Origin: JAHEJA01 sp965657215
GTDB lineage: Bacteria > Pseudomonadota > Alphaproteobacteria > Rhodobacterales > Rhodobacteraceae
Assembly: GCA_965657215.1 (NCBI GenBank)
Contig: CBFHNR010000001.1
Coordinates: 62,001 to 126,000, forward strand
Direction of reading: 5' to 3'
DNA length: 64,000 nucleotides
Part shown: positions 1 to 9,111 of the stretch, in pieces
Numbering within the stretch: position 1 is the first letter of the stretch
Layout of the letters: each line of letters opens with the position of its first letter
Program-made: the position numbers and the translations under genes
Notes under the pieces: model-generated
The model's database searches: none
Told to the model about the DNA's origin: nothing
The model's input: only the letters and a program-made list of their open reading frames with translations

Positions 1-2
1 AA

Positions 3-1307
3 TCCGCATGGACCGCGGCGGCTCATATCGCGATTTGGAAGCTTGGGGCGATTTCGATCCCCTTGTTCAAACTCTTTGGTCCCGATGCCTTGGAAACGCG
101 CTTAAGGGATGCTGAGGCAAAGCTTGTCATAACGGACCCTGAGGGGCACGCAGGATTGGATGATACAGTTTGGCAAACCCTTGTCCCAGAAGAGATGCCT
201 CTTCGTTCAGAGCCGTTTGACACAGCAGACACATCCTCCCAAGACCCCGCGGTCCTGATCTATACCTCAGGGACAACGGGTGCACCCAAGGGCGCCTTGC
301 ATGCGCATCGCGTCTTGGTTGGGCATATGCCAGGTGTTGTTATGTCCCACGATGGATTGGGACAGGGGGGCGATTGCCTCTGGACCCCTGCGGATTGGGC
401 GTGGATTGGGGGGCTGTTCGATGTCTTGATGGTGGGTCTAGCGCTGGGCGTCCCTGTTGTGGGCGCGCGGGCGGATAAGTTTTCCGCCCCCTATTGCAGC
501 ACCTTATTGGCCAATGTGCCGATCAAAAATATCTTTTTCCCACCCACGTCCTTGCGCCTTCTGAAGGCTGCGGGATTTAGTGCCAAGGGAGTGCGCTCCG
601 TGGCTTCTGGTGGGGAACCACTGGGGGCGGAAATGCTTGGCTGGGGACAAGAGGCGCTGGGCGTGACGATCAATGAATTTTACGGCCAAACGGAATGCAA
701 TATGGTGGCTTCAAGTGCCGCCAATTGGTTTGCCCCCAAAGCAAATTGTATTGGCAAAGCGGTGCCTGGATTTACCTTGGCTGTTTTGGATGAGGCTGGG
801 CGTGAAACCGATCAAGAAGGCAACATCGCCGTTCATTCCTCGGCGCCGAGCCTCATGCTGAGATATTGGAACAAGCCAGAGCAAACCCGTGAGAAATTCA
901 TAGGCGACTGGATGCTCACAGGGGACAGAGGTGTTTGGGACGGCGATTACTTGCGCTTTGTGGGGCGCGAGGATGATGTGATTACGTCATCAGGTTATCG
1001 CATTGGACCCTCTGAAATTGAGGACTGTCTTTTGCAACACCCTGCTGTTGCGACCGTGGGAGTGATTGGCAAGCCTGATGAAACGCGCACGGAAATTGTA
1101 AAAGCCTATGTTGTTCTCAAACCCGAAGTGGCGCCAAGTGATGCGCTCAAGCAAGAGCTAATTGACCATGTAAAACAAAAGCTTGCACGCCATTCTTATC
1201 CTAGAGAATTAGAATTTATTAACGCCCTGCCAATGACTGTTACAGGCAAAGTCATTCGCAAAGAGCTTAAGGCGCGGGCGATCCGCGAAACGGAGAACCC
1301 TCAATGA
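3..1307 (+). CDS. AMP-forming acyl-CoA synthetase (5' end cut by window)
   Basis: Activates a carboxylic acid to its acyl-CoA through an acyl-AMP intermediate. The reading frame is open from base 3, so the N-terminus lies outside the window; 434 residues remain. Visible ANL-superfamily motifs are the phosphate-binding YTSGTTGAPKG, the hinge region GREDDVITSSGYRIGP, and the C-terminal catalytic lysine in TVTGKVIRKEL. Its stop overlaps the next start by ATGA, so it is translated with the acyl-CoA carboxylase subunits; in roseobacters such a synthetase commonly sits in the leucine-degradation cluster. Substrate (acetate, propionate, a branched-chain acid or acetoacetate) cannot be told from this fragment. 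Confidence 0.88.
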   Translation, partial: SAWTAAAHIAIWKLGAISIPLFKLFGPDALETRLRDAEAKLVITDPEGHAGLDDTVWQTLVPEEMPLRSEPFDTADTSSQDPAVLIYTSGTTGAPKGALHAHRVLVGHMPGVVMSHDGLGQGGDCLWTPADWAWIGGLFDVLMVGLALGVPVVGARADKFSAPYCSTLLANVPIKNIFFPPTSLRLLKAAGFSAKGVRSVASGGEPLGAEMLGWGQEALGVTINEFYGQTECNMVASSAANWFAPKANCIGKAVPGFTLAVLDEAGRETDQEGNIAVHSSAPSLMLRYWNKPEQTREKFIGDWMLTGDRGVWDGDYLRFVGREDDVITSSGYRIGPSEIEDCLLQHPAVATVGVIGKPDETRTEIVKAYVVLKPEVAPSDALKQELIDHVKQKLARHSYPRELEFINALPMTVTGKVIRKELKARAIRETENPQ

Positions 1308-2908
1308 AACTTCGCTCAAACATTACACCCTCATCCCAAGAGTTCAAAGCCAACCAAGCGGCGCATTTAGAAGCCTTGGCCGACATCCAAGAGGTCGCTC
1401 AGGCAGCCGCCCTTGGGGGTGGTGAAAAATCGCGAGAGCGCCATCAATCCCGTGGAAAAATGTTACCGCGAGATCGGATTTCAAACCTGCTTGATCCGGG
1501 GTCTTGGTTTTTAGAAATCGGGGCAACGGCGGCACATGGGCTATATGGGGGTGATGCGCCTTGTGCTGGGGTGATTGCAGGCATCGGCCTTATTCACGGT
1601 CAAGAGTGCATGGTCATTTGCAACGACGCGACGGTCAAGGGCGGAACCTATTACCCGGTGAGCGTCAAAAAACATCTGCGCGCGCAAGAAATAGCACAGG
1701 AAAACAGACTTCCTTGCGTCTATCTTGTGGATAGTGGCGGGGCCAACCTTCCTAATCAGGATGAGGTGTTTCCAGATCGGGATCATTTTGGTCGCATCTT
1801 TTATAACCAAGCCCATATGAGCGCCAAGGGAATCGCGCAAATTGCTGTCGTGATGGGATCTTGTACGGCAGGGGGGGCTTATGTCCCTGCGATGTCGGAT
1901 GTGACTATCATTGTCAAAGAGCAGGGAACCATCTTTTTAGCAGGTCCGCCTTTGGTCAAGGCGGCGACTGGCGAAGTTGTCAGTGCCGAAGATCTGGGCG
2001 GTGGGGATGTGCATACGCGTCTCTCGGGTGTTGCGGATTATCTGGCAGAAGATGACGCGCATGCACTTGCCTTGGCGCGTCGCGCTGTATCACATTTGAA
2101 TCGCCCTCGGGTGGACAATGTGACGTGGCAATCCCCAGAAGACCCAGCCTATGACCCAGTGGAAATCTTGGGCGTTGTGCCAACAGATCTGCGAACGCCT
2201 TATGACATCCGCGAAGTGATTGCGCGATTGGTGGATGGATCCCGATTTGATGAATTCAAACCGCGTTTTGGCGAAACCTTGGTCACAGGGTTTGCGCATG
2301 TCAAAGGCTGTCCTATTGGGATCGTCGCAAATAACGGTGTGCTCTTTAGTGAGGCCGCGCAAAAGGGCGCGCATTTTATTGAGCTGTGCTCACAACGGAA
2401 AATTCCCCTCGTGTTCTTGCAAAATATCACGGGGTTCATGGTTGGGCAGAAATACGAAAACGAAGGCATCGCGCGCCATGGGGCGAAAATGGTCACCGCC
2501 GTTGCAACGACCTCAGTACCAAAGATTACCATGCTCGTTGGTGGCTCCTTTGGGGCGGGCAATTACGGTATGGCGGGGCGGGCCTATCAGCCACGGTTTT
2601 TGTGGAGCTGGCCCAATAGCCGTATTTCCGTCATGGGGGGCGCACAGGCGGCTGGTGTTCTCGCAACGCTCAAACGCGACAGTATCGAGCGCGCAGGGCA
2701 GTCTTGGTCCGCAGAAGACGAGGCTGCGTTCAAACAGCCCACGCTTGATATGTTTGAGGAACAAAGCCATCCCCTTTATGCCTCAGCGCGCCTGTGGGAT
2801 GATGGAATTATCGATCCGCGCAAAAGCCGAGAAGTGCTGTATCTGTCGTTAAAAGTTGCTCTGAATGCTCCGATTGAAGAGACGCGCTTTGGCGTGTTTC
2901 GGATGTAG
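1304..2908 (+). CDS. mccB: Methylcrotonyl-CoA carboxylase-type carboxyltransferase (beta) subunit
   Basis: 534 residues, the usual length for the biotin-dependent carboxyltransferase beta subunit. It transfers the carboxyl group from biotin to an acyl-CoA, most likely 3-methylcrotonyl-CoA in leucine breakdown. Two crotonase-fold halves are recognisable: an N-terminal half with the glycine-rich GSCTAGGAYVPAMSD segment and a C-terminal half with NITGFMVGQKYE and GGSFGAGNYGMAGRAY, all close to MCC-beta and geranyl-CoA carboxylase. It starts inside the synthetase stop (ATGA) and is followed, after 81 bp, by the biotin carboxylase subunit. Substrate assignment is from family resemblance; a propionyl- or geranyl-CoA enzyme is less likely. 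Confidence 0.87.
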   Translation: MKLRSNITPSSQEFKANQAAHLEALADIQEVAQAAALGGGEKSRERHQSRGKMLPRDRISNLLDPGSWFLEIGATAAHGLYGGDAPCAGVIAGIGLIHGQECMVICNDATVKGGTYYPVSVKKHLRAQEIAQENRLPCVYLVDSGGANLPNQDEVFPDRDHFGRIFYNQAHMSAKGIAQIAVVMGSCTAGGAYVPAMSDVTIIVKEQGTIFLAGPPLVKAATGEVVSAEDLGGGDVHTRLSGVADYLAEDDAHALALARRAVSHLNRPRVDNVTWQSPEDPAYDPVEILGVVPTDLRTPYDIREVIARLVDGSRFDEFKPRFGETLVTGFAHVKGCPIGIVANNGVLFSEAAQKGAHFIELCSQRKIPLVFLQNITGFMVGQKYENEGIARHGAKMVTAVATTSVPKITMLVGGSFGAGNYGMAGRAYQPRFLWSWPNSRISVMGGAQAAGVLATLKRDSIERAGQSWSAEDEAAFKQPTLDMFEEQSHPLYASARLWDDGIIDPRKSREVLYLSLKVALNAPIEETRFGVFRM

Positions 2909-2937
2909 ACCAAGGGTTGGTTGAGATGGTGCATTTT

Positions 2938-2959
2938 GAGTATTTTTGCAAAGATGAAG
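2938..2959. repeat. 22-bp dispersed element, copy 1
   Basis: A stretch beginning GAGTATTTTTGCAAAGATGA and ending AG is identical over 22 bp to 52804-52825. Here it lies between the mccB stop and the mccA start. Unlike copy 2 it is not preceded by the CTCCGGCGGGAG hairpin. From memory, close variants are common in Rhodobacterales intergenic regions; function unknown. Confidence 0.7.
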
Positions 2960-2989
2960 TCAGCGGCCTTTGTGCGCAAGGAGATGGTT

Positions 2990-4930
2990 ATGTTCAATAA
3001 AATCTTGATTGCCAATCGCGGGGAAATTGCCTGTCGGATTATTAAAACAGCGCGTCGGCTTGGGTGCAAAACTGTGGCTGTTTATTCTGATGTGGATGCA
3101 AAGGCATTGCATGTGGCACAGGCAGATGAGGCTGTGTGCATTGGCTCAGCTCTCCCCTCCGAAAGCTATTTGCGAATTGACAAGATCATAGAGGCGGCGC
3201 GCGCAACCGGCGCCGAGGCTATTCATCCGGGCTATGGGTTTTTGTCCGAAAACCCAGAGTTTGTAGAGGCGATAGAGGCGGCTAGATTAACCTTCATCGG
3301 GCCCTTTGCCAAGGCAATTCGTGCAATGGGATTAAAGGATGCGGCCAAAGCGGTGATGGAGCAAGCAGGCGTGCCTGTTGTCCCAGGCTATCACGGCGAG
3401 GATCAATCTGATCATGTGTTAGTCAAAGAAGCGGATCGCATTGGCTATCCTGTGTTGATCAAAGCGGTTGCTGGAGGCGGTGGCAAGGGCATGCGCCGTG
3501 TGGAGGCGCCGTCTCAGTTTGCCGATGCATTGGCATCCGCGCGCAATGAGGCCGCTTCAGCTTTTGGAAATTCGGATGTTTTGGTTGAGAAGTACATTCA
3601 AACACCGCGCCATATTGAAGTTCAAGTCTTTGGGGACGGAACAGAGGCCATTCACTTGTTTGAGCGCGATTGTTCGTTGCAGCGACGTCATCAAAAAGTG
3701 ATTGAAGAAGCGCCCGCACCCGGAATGACAGAGGCCGTTCGCGCGGCAATGGGGCAGGCGGCCGTGCGCGCGGCGAAGGCCATTGGATATTCTGGTGCGG
3801 GGACTGTTGAATTTATCGTTGATGCCAGTGATGGGATCCGAGAGGACGGGTTTTGGTTCATGGAGATGAACACCCGTTTGCAAGTCGAACATCCCGTGAC
3901 CGAAGCAATCACAGGGCTTGATCTGGTTGAAATGCAACTGCGTGTGGCATCGGGGGAACCGCTGATGGTGGCGCAAAAGGATGTCGCGATGAACGGACAT
4001 GCTTTTGAAGCGCGGATTTATGCAGAAGACGTGCCTGCGGGGTTTTTGCCTGCGATAGGCGATTTAGAACATCTCAGCTTTGGTGAAGGTGTTCGGGTGG
4101 ACACGGGGGTTCAAGCGGGGGATCGCATTTCGCCCTTTTATGATCCGATGATTGCCAAAGTGATTTCACATGCGCAGACACGCGAGGCGGCATTGACGCA
4201 AATGGCGCGCGCATTGGAGCATACCGAAATTGCGGGAACGGTAACTAATATCGCCTTTTTGGGTAATCTCTGTCGTCATCCTACGTTTCAGCAGGGGCAG
4301 ATGGATACCGGCCTCATAGACCGCGACCTTGATCAGTTGATCGAAACAAGCACACTCACTCCGCGCGCAGTGGGCGCAGCTTTGTTGACTTATCTCGCGC
4401 CTCATCCTCAAGAGGCACGTGGGTTCACCATTTGGGATCCCTTGTGGCAGGAAGCCGCGTTTGATGTTGATGGCGAGGTCGTCACTATTCCCTATCAGTT
4501 AAGTGATCAGACGTTACGCTTTACATTTGAGACCCAAGACCACGAGCTTGATCTGACCAAAGGCCCCGTTCGCCTTGAAGGACAATCATTGCCGCGATGT
4601 TATCTGAGCTCGGCTAGGATCACTGTTTTCGACAACCCCGCCATTGAGTTTGGCGTGATTGATCCACTTGATCGCGACGTTGACGGTTATGACAATGGGA
4701 ATTCAGTCATCTCCCCCATGCCTGGTCTCATTGCGGCGGTGATGGTTGAGGCGGGTCAATGGGTGCAAGACGGCGATGTATTGGTGGTTTTGGAAGCCAT
4801 GAAAATGGAGCAACGTTTGTGTGCCTCTAAAGACGGTCACATTGAGGAGGTGTTGTGCGCGCCAGGCGAGCAAGTCGAAGCCGGGGCACAGTTGATTGTG
4901 TTTGCTCAAAGTGAGGCCGACTCAACCTGA
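2990..4930 (+). CDS. mccA: Methylcrotonyl-CoA carboxylase-type biotin carboxylase (alpha) subunit
   Basis: 646 residues from the chosen start. ATG 2990 follows AAGGAG (2978-2983) at 6-nt spacing and gives the classic MFNKILIANRGEIACRI start; an earlier in-frame ATG at 2921 has no such support and would translate the 22-bp element. An N-terminal biotin carboxylase (preATP-grasp, ATP-grasp with GGGGKGMRRV, C-terminal domain) is followed by a linker and a biotinyl domain with EAMKM, biotinylated lysine about residue 605. Together with MccB it would form the alpha6-beta6 carboxylase; BirA (22533-23285) would attach the biotin. No HMG-CoA lyase or enoyl-CoA hydratase follows, unlike many leucine clusters. 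Confidence 0.88.
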   Translation: MFNKILIANRGEIACRIIKTARRLGCKTVAVYSDVDAKALHVAQADEAVCIGSALPSESYLRIDKIIEAARATGAEAIHPGYGFLSENPEFVEAIEAARLTFIGPFAKAIRAMGLKDAAKAVMEQAGVPVVPGYHGEDQSDHVLVKEADRIGYPVLIKAVAGGGGKGMRRVEAPSQFADALASARNEAASAFGNSDVLVEKYIQTPRHIEVQVFGDGTEAIHLFERDCSLQRRHQKVIEEAPAPGMTEAVRAAMGQAAVRAAKAIGYSGAGTVEFIVDASDGIREDGFWFMEMNTRLQVEHPVTEAITGLDLVEMQLRVASGEPLMVAQKDVAMNGHAFEARIYAEDVPAGFLPAIGDLEHLSFGEGVRVDTGVQAGDRISPFYDPMIAKVISHAQTREAALTQMARALEHTEIAGTVTNIAFLGNLCRHPTFQQGQMDTGLIDRDLDQLIETSTLTPRAVGAALLTYLAPHPQEARGFTIWDPLWQEAAFDVDGEVVTIPYQLSDQTLRFTFETQDHELDLTKGPVRLEGQSLPRCYLSSARITVFDNPAIEFGVIDPLDRDVDGYDNGNSVISPMPGLIAAVMVEAGQWVQDGDVLVVLEAMKMEQRLCASKDGHIEEVLCAPGEQVEAGAQLIVFAQSEADST

Positions 4931-5132
4931 TCAAATCTGCGAAAATTAGGCTCAAATGGGCGATTATCCAAAATAGTCAAAAATTTAATCTTCAGCCCCT
5001 TTGGATATTTAAAATTTTTATCAAACGGGATTCTTGGTTATTTCCTCTAAAATAGCGAATTTTTCAGTATACCATGACATACAATGCCGTTTTTGAGGAC
5101 ATATACTTAAAACTGAATGTGTTCAGTCGTTG

Positions 5133-5160
5133 TTGACCCCAAGCGCTGACGGGGCTAAAC
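5133..5160 (+). promoter_or_regulatory. Possible nuo operon promoter
   Basis: TTGACC (5133-5138) and CTAAAC (5155-5160) are 16 bp apart, about 57 bp upstream of the nuoA start. The -35 is good; the -10 is weak. The preceding 200 bp (4931-5132) is AT-rich and gene-free, which fits a promoter region for the long operon. No terminator was seen after mccA. Confidence 0.3.
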
Positions 5161-5216
5161 CACGCCCGAGCCAATACGCAACGCAACAAATGTTGTGCGC
5201 ATGAAAGGAGCCATCT

Positions 5217-5582
5217 GTGGATGAGATGTTGAGGGAGTACCTCCCAATACTCGTGTTTCTGGCCATTGCCATCGGGCTGGGCCTTGTTCTGATCCTTGCA
5301 GCGGTCGTGGTTGCAGTTCGCAATCCAGATCCTGAAAAATTATCTGCTTATGAATGTGGATTTAATGCCTTTGATGATGCGCGTATGAAATTCGATGTAC
5401 GCTTTTATTTGGTGTCGATCCTGTTCATCATCTTTGACCTCGAAATCGCCTTTTTGTTCCCTTGGGCTGTTGCCTTTAAGGATATCAGCATGGTCGGGTT
5501 CTGGTCGATGATGGTGTTCCTTGGTGTTTTGACCGCAGGCTTTGCCTACGAATGGAAGAAGGGGGCGCTCGAATGGGAGTGA
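5217..5582 (+). CDS. nuoA: NADH-quinone oxidoreductase subunit A
   Basis: 121 residues, a small membrane subunit at the junction of the complex I membrane and peripheral arms. Three transmembrane helices are visible, with the conserved loop SAYECGFNAFDDARMKFDVRFYLV between the first and second; the cysteine in ECGF is the family marker. Translation starts at GTG 5217, supported by AAAGGAG (5204-5210) 6 nt upstream; the next in-frame ATG would drop three residues. First gene of the nuo operon; the nuoB start lies just inside its 3' end. Confidence 0.95.
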   Translation: MDEMLREYLPILVFLAIAIGLGLVLILAAVVVAVRNPDPEKLSAYECGFNAFDDARMKFDVRFYLVSILFIIFDLEIAFLFPWAVAFKDISMVGFWSMMVFLGVLTAGFAYEWKKGALEWE

Positions 5583-6106
5583 TGACCGGAGCCAATACAG
5601 CTGGGTTTGACCGCGAGGTTGCGACCCAAGAGCTTAACCGTGAATTACAAGACAAAGGGTTTTTGTTGACCTCAACTGAGGACATCATCAACTGGGCGCG
5701 CACAGGGTCGTTGCACTGGATGACCTTTGGTTTGGCGTGTTGTGCGGTTGAAATGATGCATACGGCGATGCCACGCTACGATATGGAGCGGTTTGGTACG
5801 GCGCCACGGGCCTCCCCACGTCAGTCTGATTTGATGATCGTTGCGGGGACCTTGACCAACAAAATGGCACCTGCCTTGCGTAAGGTTTATGATCAGATGC
5901 CTGAGCCACGCTATGTGATTTCTATGGGATCATGCGCGAATGGTGGTGGCTATTATCACTACTCTTATTCAGTTGTACGCGGGTGCGATCGCATCGTTCC
6001 TGTGGACGTTTATGTCCCAGGGTGCCCGCCAACAGCCGAAGCGCTTTTGTACGGTATCATGGCGCTTCAACGTAAAATTCGTCGGACAGGGACACTCCAG
6101 AGATGA
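5573..6106 (+). CDS. nuoB: NADH-quinone oxidoreductase subunit B
   Basis: 177 residues. Carries cluster N2, the last iron-sulfur centre before quinone. Ligand cysteines are visible as the tandem pair C56-C57 (LACCAVE), C121 (GSCANGG) and C151 (PGCPPT). ATG 5573 gives MGVMTGANTAGFD, the familiar roseobacter N-terminus, with a purine-rich AGAAGGGGG upstream; an in-frame ATG at 5552 would add seven residues inside nuoA. It overlaps the nuoA stop by 10 bp and the nuoC start by ATGA. Confidence 0.95.
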   Translation: MGVMTGANTAGFDREVATQELNRELQDKGFLLTSTEDIINWARTGSLHWMTFGLACCAVEMMHTAMPRYDMERFGTAPRASPRQSDLMIVAGTLTNKMAPALRKVYDQMPEPRYVISMGSCANGGGYYHYSYSVVRGCDRIVPVDVYVPGCPPTAEALLYGIMALQRKIRRTGTLQR

Positions 6107-6708
6107 CACAAGCTTTGCAAGAATTGGGGGCCTATATCGAAGCCAAGCGCGCGGATTGCGTGCTCGGGTGGGATATAACCTTGGATGAGCTGACTGTGGA
6201 TGTTGCGCCAAGTCATATTGTTGATTTTGTCGATTTCCTAAAGAGCGATCCGACATGCAAATTCTCAACGCTGGTTGATATCACAGGTGTTGATTACCCA
6301 GACCGCGCAAAACGGTTTGATGTCGTTTATCATTTCCTATCGATGTATCAAAACCACCGTATTCGGTTACGTGCTTCGATAAGAGAAGATGAAACAATGC
6401 CGTCAATCGTCGACGTGAATCCTTCGTCAAATTGGTTTGAGCGCGAAGTGTTTGATATGTTTGGCATCTTGTTTAGCGGCCACCCAGATTTGCGCCGCTT
6501 GTTGACGGATTATGGGTTCCGTGGTTACCCGCTTCGCAAAGATTTCCCAACAACTGGCTATACCGAAATCCGCTATGACGAGGCGCAAAAGCGCGTTGTC
6601 TACGAGCCCGTCAAATTGACCCAAGAATACCGTCAGTTTGATTTTATGAGCCCATGGGAAGGCGCGGATTATATCTTACCTGGTGATGAGAAAGAGGGGG
6701 CAAAGTAA
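6103..6708 (+). CDS. nuoC: NADH-quinone oxidoreductase subunit C
   Basis: 201 residues, the 30-kDa peripheral-arm subunit that packs against NuoD. The signature NWFEREVFDMFGILFSGHPDLRRLLTD, followed by GYPLRKDFP, is intact. It is a separate gene, not a NuoCD fusion as in enterobacteria. Start ATG 6103 overlaps the nuoB stop (ATGA) and its stop overlaps the nuoD start (TAATG), so translation is probably coupled. Confidence 0.95.
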   Translation: MTQALQELGAYIEAKRADCVLGWDITLDELTVDVAPSHIVDFVDFLKSDPTCKFSTLVDITGVDYPDRAKRFDVVYHFLSMYQNHRIRLRASIREDETMPSIVDVNPSSNWFEREVFDMFGILFSGHPDLRRLLTDYGFRGYPLRKDFPTTGYTEIRYDEAQKRVVYEPVKLTQEYRQFDFMSPWEGADYILPGDEKEGAK

Positions 6709-7922
6709 TGGACGGCTCCAAAGGTTTCGAAGACGCCCAAACAGGCGAACAGAAAATCCGTAACTTTAACATCAACTTTGGACCTCAGCACCCTGCGGCC
6801 CATGGTGTTTTGCGGTTGGTTCTTGAGCTTGATGGCGAAATTGTTGAACGGTGCGATCCTCACATCGGATTGTTGCACCGCGGTACAGAAAAGTTGATGG
6901 AAAGCAGAACTTATCTGCAAAACCTGCCTTATTTTGACCGCTTGGATTACGTGGCCCCAATGAACCAAGAGCATGCTTGGTGTTTGGCCATTGAAAAGCT
7001 CTGTGATGTAGAGGTGCCGCGTCGCGCATCCTTGATCCGTGTGCTGTATTCCGAAATTGGGCGCATCTTGAGCCACCTTCTTAACGTGACGACACAAGCG
7101 ATGGATGTTGGCGCGTTGACGCCGCCCCTTTGGGGATTTGAGGAACGTGAAAAGCTTATGGGCTTTTATGAACGTGCCTGTGGCGCGCGTCTTCACGCCG
7201 CTTATTTCCGCCCTGGTGGGGTTCACCAAGACCTTCCTGATGAATTGATCGATGATATCGAAGAATGGGCCTTGGAATTCCCAGCTCGTTTGCAGGACAT
7301 CGACGATCTCTTGACCGAAAACCGCATCTTTAAACAGCGTAACGCTGATATCGGGGTGGTGACGGAACAAGACATCCAAGATTATGGGTTCTCTGGTGTG
7401 ATGGTGCGCGGCTCTGGCCTTGCATGGGATTTGCGTCGTGCGCAGCCTTATGAGTGCTACGACGAATTCGAGTTCCAAGTTCCTGTTGGCAAAAATGGCG
7501 ATTGTTATGATCGCTACCTCTGCCGCATGGAGGAAATGCGCCAATCTGTCAGCATCATTCGCCAAGCTGTTGTTAAATTGCGCGAGGCCACTGGCGACGT
7601 TCTTGCCCGTGGCAAGCTGACACCGCCAAAACGGTCTGACATGAAAACATCCATGGAAGCGCTGATCCACCACTTCAAACTTTATACCGAAGGCTTCCAC
7701 GTGCCAGCGGGCGAAGTTTATGCGGCGGTCGAAGCCCCCAAAGGTGAGTTTGGTGTTTACCTTGTTGCGGATGGTACAAACAAACCGTATCGCGCGAAAC
7801 TGCGTGCGCCTGGCTTCTTGCATTTGCAAGCCATGGATTACATTGCGTCTGGTCATCAATTGGCTGACGTTGCTGCAATTATCGGCACAATGGATGTCGT
7901 ATTCGGAGAGATTGACCGCTAA
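6708..7922 (+). CDS. nuoD: NADH-quinone oxidoreductase subunit D
   Basis: 404 residues, the 49-kDa subunit lining the quinone-binding cavity with NuoB. The N-terminal FNINFGPQHPAAHGVLR contains the His-Pro-Ala-Ala-His loop of the quinone site, and LHRGTEKLME and CGARLHAAYFRPGGV are typical. The C-terminus ends MDVVFGEIDR as in the family. Overlaps nuoC and nuoE by 1 bp each (TAATG). A long open frame on the opposite strand (6669-7859) is a coding shadow. Confidence 0.96.
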   Translation: MDGSKGFEDAQTGEQKIRNFNINFGPQHPAAHGVLRLVLELDGEIVERCDPHIGLLHRGTEKLMESRTYLQNLPYFDRLDYVAPMNQEHAWCLAIEKLCDVEVPRRASLIRVLYSEIGRILSHLLNVTTQAMDVGALTPPLWGFEEREKLMGFYERACGARLHAAYFRPGGVHQDLPDELIDDIEEWALEFPARLQDIDDLLTENRIFKQRNADIGVVTEQDIQDYGFSGVMVRGSGLAWDLRRAQPYECYDEFEFQVPVGKNGDCYDRYLCRMEEMRQSVSIIRQAVVKLREATGDVLARGKLTPPKRSDMKTSMEALIHHFKLYTEGFHVPAGEVYAAVEAPKGEFGVYLVADGTNKPYRAKLRAPGFLHLQAMDYIASGHQLADVAAIIGTMDVVFGEIDR

Positions 7923-9079
7923 TGCTACGCCGTCTTTACCACGAACAGCCTGAAAGCTTTGCCTTCACCACAGCGAACCAAGCATGGGCCGAAGCGCAAA
8001 TGACCAAATACCCAGAAGGTCGCCAAGCCTCTGCTGTGATCCCGCTTTTGTGGCGCGCACAGGAACAAGAGGGCTGGTTAACACGCCCTGCGATCGAAGC
8101 GGTCGCAGAGATGTTGGACATGGCCTACATCCGTGTTCTCGAAGTGGCCTCATTCTATTTTATGTTCCAACTCCGGCCTGTGGGATCGGTTGCCCATATT
8201 CAGATCTGCGGAACATTGTCTTGCATGATTTGTGGCGCCGAAGATTTGGTTGCGGTCTGCAAGGAAAAGATTGCGCCAAAACCTCATGAGCTGTCCGCCG
8301 ACGGGCGCTTTAGCTGGGAAGAGGTTGAATGCCTCGGAGCTTGTGCAAATGCACCGATGGCGCAAATTGGCAAAGATTACTTTGAAGATTTGACCGCTGA
8401 CGGATTTGCCAAGATGCTTGACGATATGGCCGCAGGTAATGTGCCTGTTGCCGGCCCACAGAATGGTCGCTACGCCGCCGAACCTTTGGGTGGTTTGACC
8501 TCTTTGACCGATCATGACGCAGGCAAAGTGCAATATAACGCCAGCGCCCAATTGGCGAGCGATCTTGGCGACAGCATCAAGCGCATCGATGGGAGCGAAG
8601 TGCCGCTCTTGACGCCATGGCTCGACACGGACAAAGCAACCAAGAAAGTTGCCCCGCCCAAGGTAGAATCTGCTGCTCCGCGTAACGCCAAATCAGCGGC
8701 GCAATCGGCACCAAAGGCGGCGTCGGCTAAGGGGAAAACCCCTGTCAAAGTGGCAAAACCTGACCCAAAGGCAACAGATGATATGCCAAAGGGTAAAAAA
8801 CCTCGCACAATGAAGGCACCTCGCAAGTCGGGGGCTGATGATCTAAAGATGATCAAGGGCGTTGGACCTAAGCTTGAAAACCTATTGAATACGCTAGGCT
8901 TTTTCCACTTTGATCAAGTTTCGAAATGGTCTGATGACGAGCTGGCTTGGGTTGATCAAAACCTAGAAGGCTTTAAAGGGCGTGCAAGCCGTGACGAATG
9001 GGTCGCGCAAGCAAAGATTCTTGCATCAGGCGAAATGACTGAGTTCTCATCCCGTGTTAAGAAGGGAAGCGTCTACTAA
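7922..9079 (+). CDS. nuoE: NADH-quinone oxidoreductase subunit E with C-terminal helix-hairpin-helix domain
   Basis: 385 residues, about twice the length of a standard NuoE. Residues 20-175 are the thioredoxin-like [2Fe-2S] domain (cluster N1a) with ligands C96, C101, C137 and C141 (C-x4-C and C-x3-C). A low-complexity Lys/Ala/Pro linker (about 240-303) leads to an 82-residue helix-hairpin-helix-like domain (304-385) with ADDLKMIKGVGPKLENLL. The same domain, about 72 percent identical by hand alignment and without gaps, ends the next protein. Such extended NuoE proteins are, to my knowledge, usual in Rhodobacterales; the tail's role is unknown. Confidence 0.93.
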   Translation: MLRRLYHEQPESFAFTTANQAWAEAQMTKYPEGRQASAVIPLLWRAQEQEGWLTRPAIEAVAEMLDMAYIRVLEVASFYFMFQLRPVGSVAHIQICGTLSCMICGAEDLVAVCKEKIAPKPHELSADGRFSWEEVECLGACANAPMAQIGKDYFEDLTADGFAKMLDDMAAGNVPVAGPQNGRYAAEPLGGLTSLTDHDAGKVQYNASAQLASDLGDSIKRIDGSEVPLLTPWLDTDKATKKVAPPKVESAAPRNAKSAAQSAPKAASAKGKTPVKVAKPDPKATDDMPKGKKPRTMKAPRKSGADDLKMIKGVGPKLENLLNTLGFFHFDQVSKWSDDELAWVDQNLEGFKGRASRDEWVAQAKILASGEMTEFSSRVKKGSVY

Positions 9080-9111
9080 GACGTTTCTTTTAACATTAAG
9101 GGGGTAATTAG

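Noticed and set aside
2220..2852. 210-codon frame within mccB
   Set aside because: Same strand, different frame, inside a conserved gene; Arg/Ser/Pro-rich out-of-frame translation.
6669..7859. 396-codon open frame on the minus strand across nuoD
   Set aside because: It lies almost entirely antisense to a perfectly conserved nuoD; composition is odd, and no motif is recognisable, so it is a shadow of the codon pattern.
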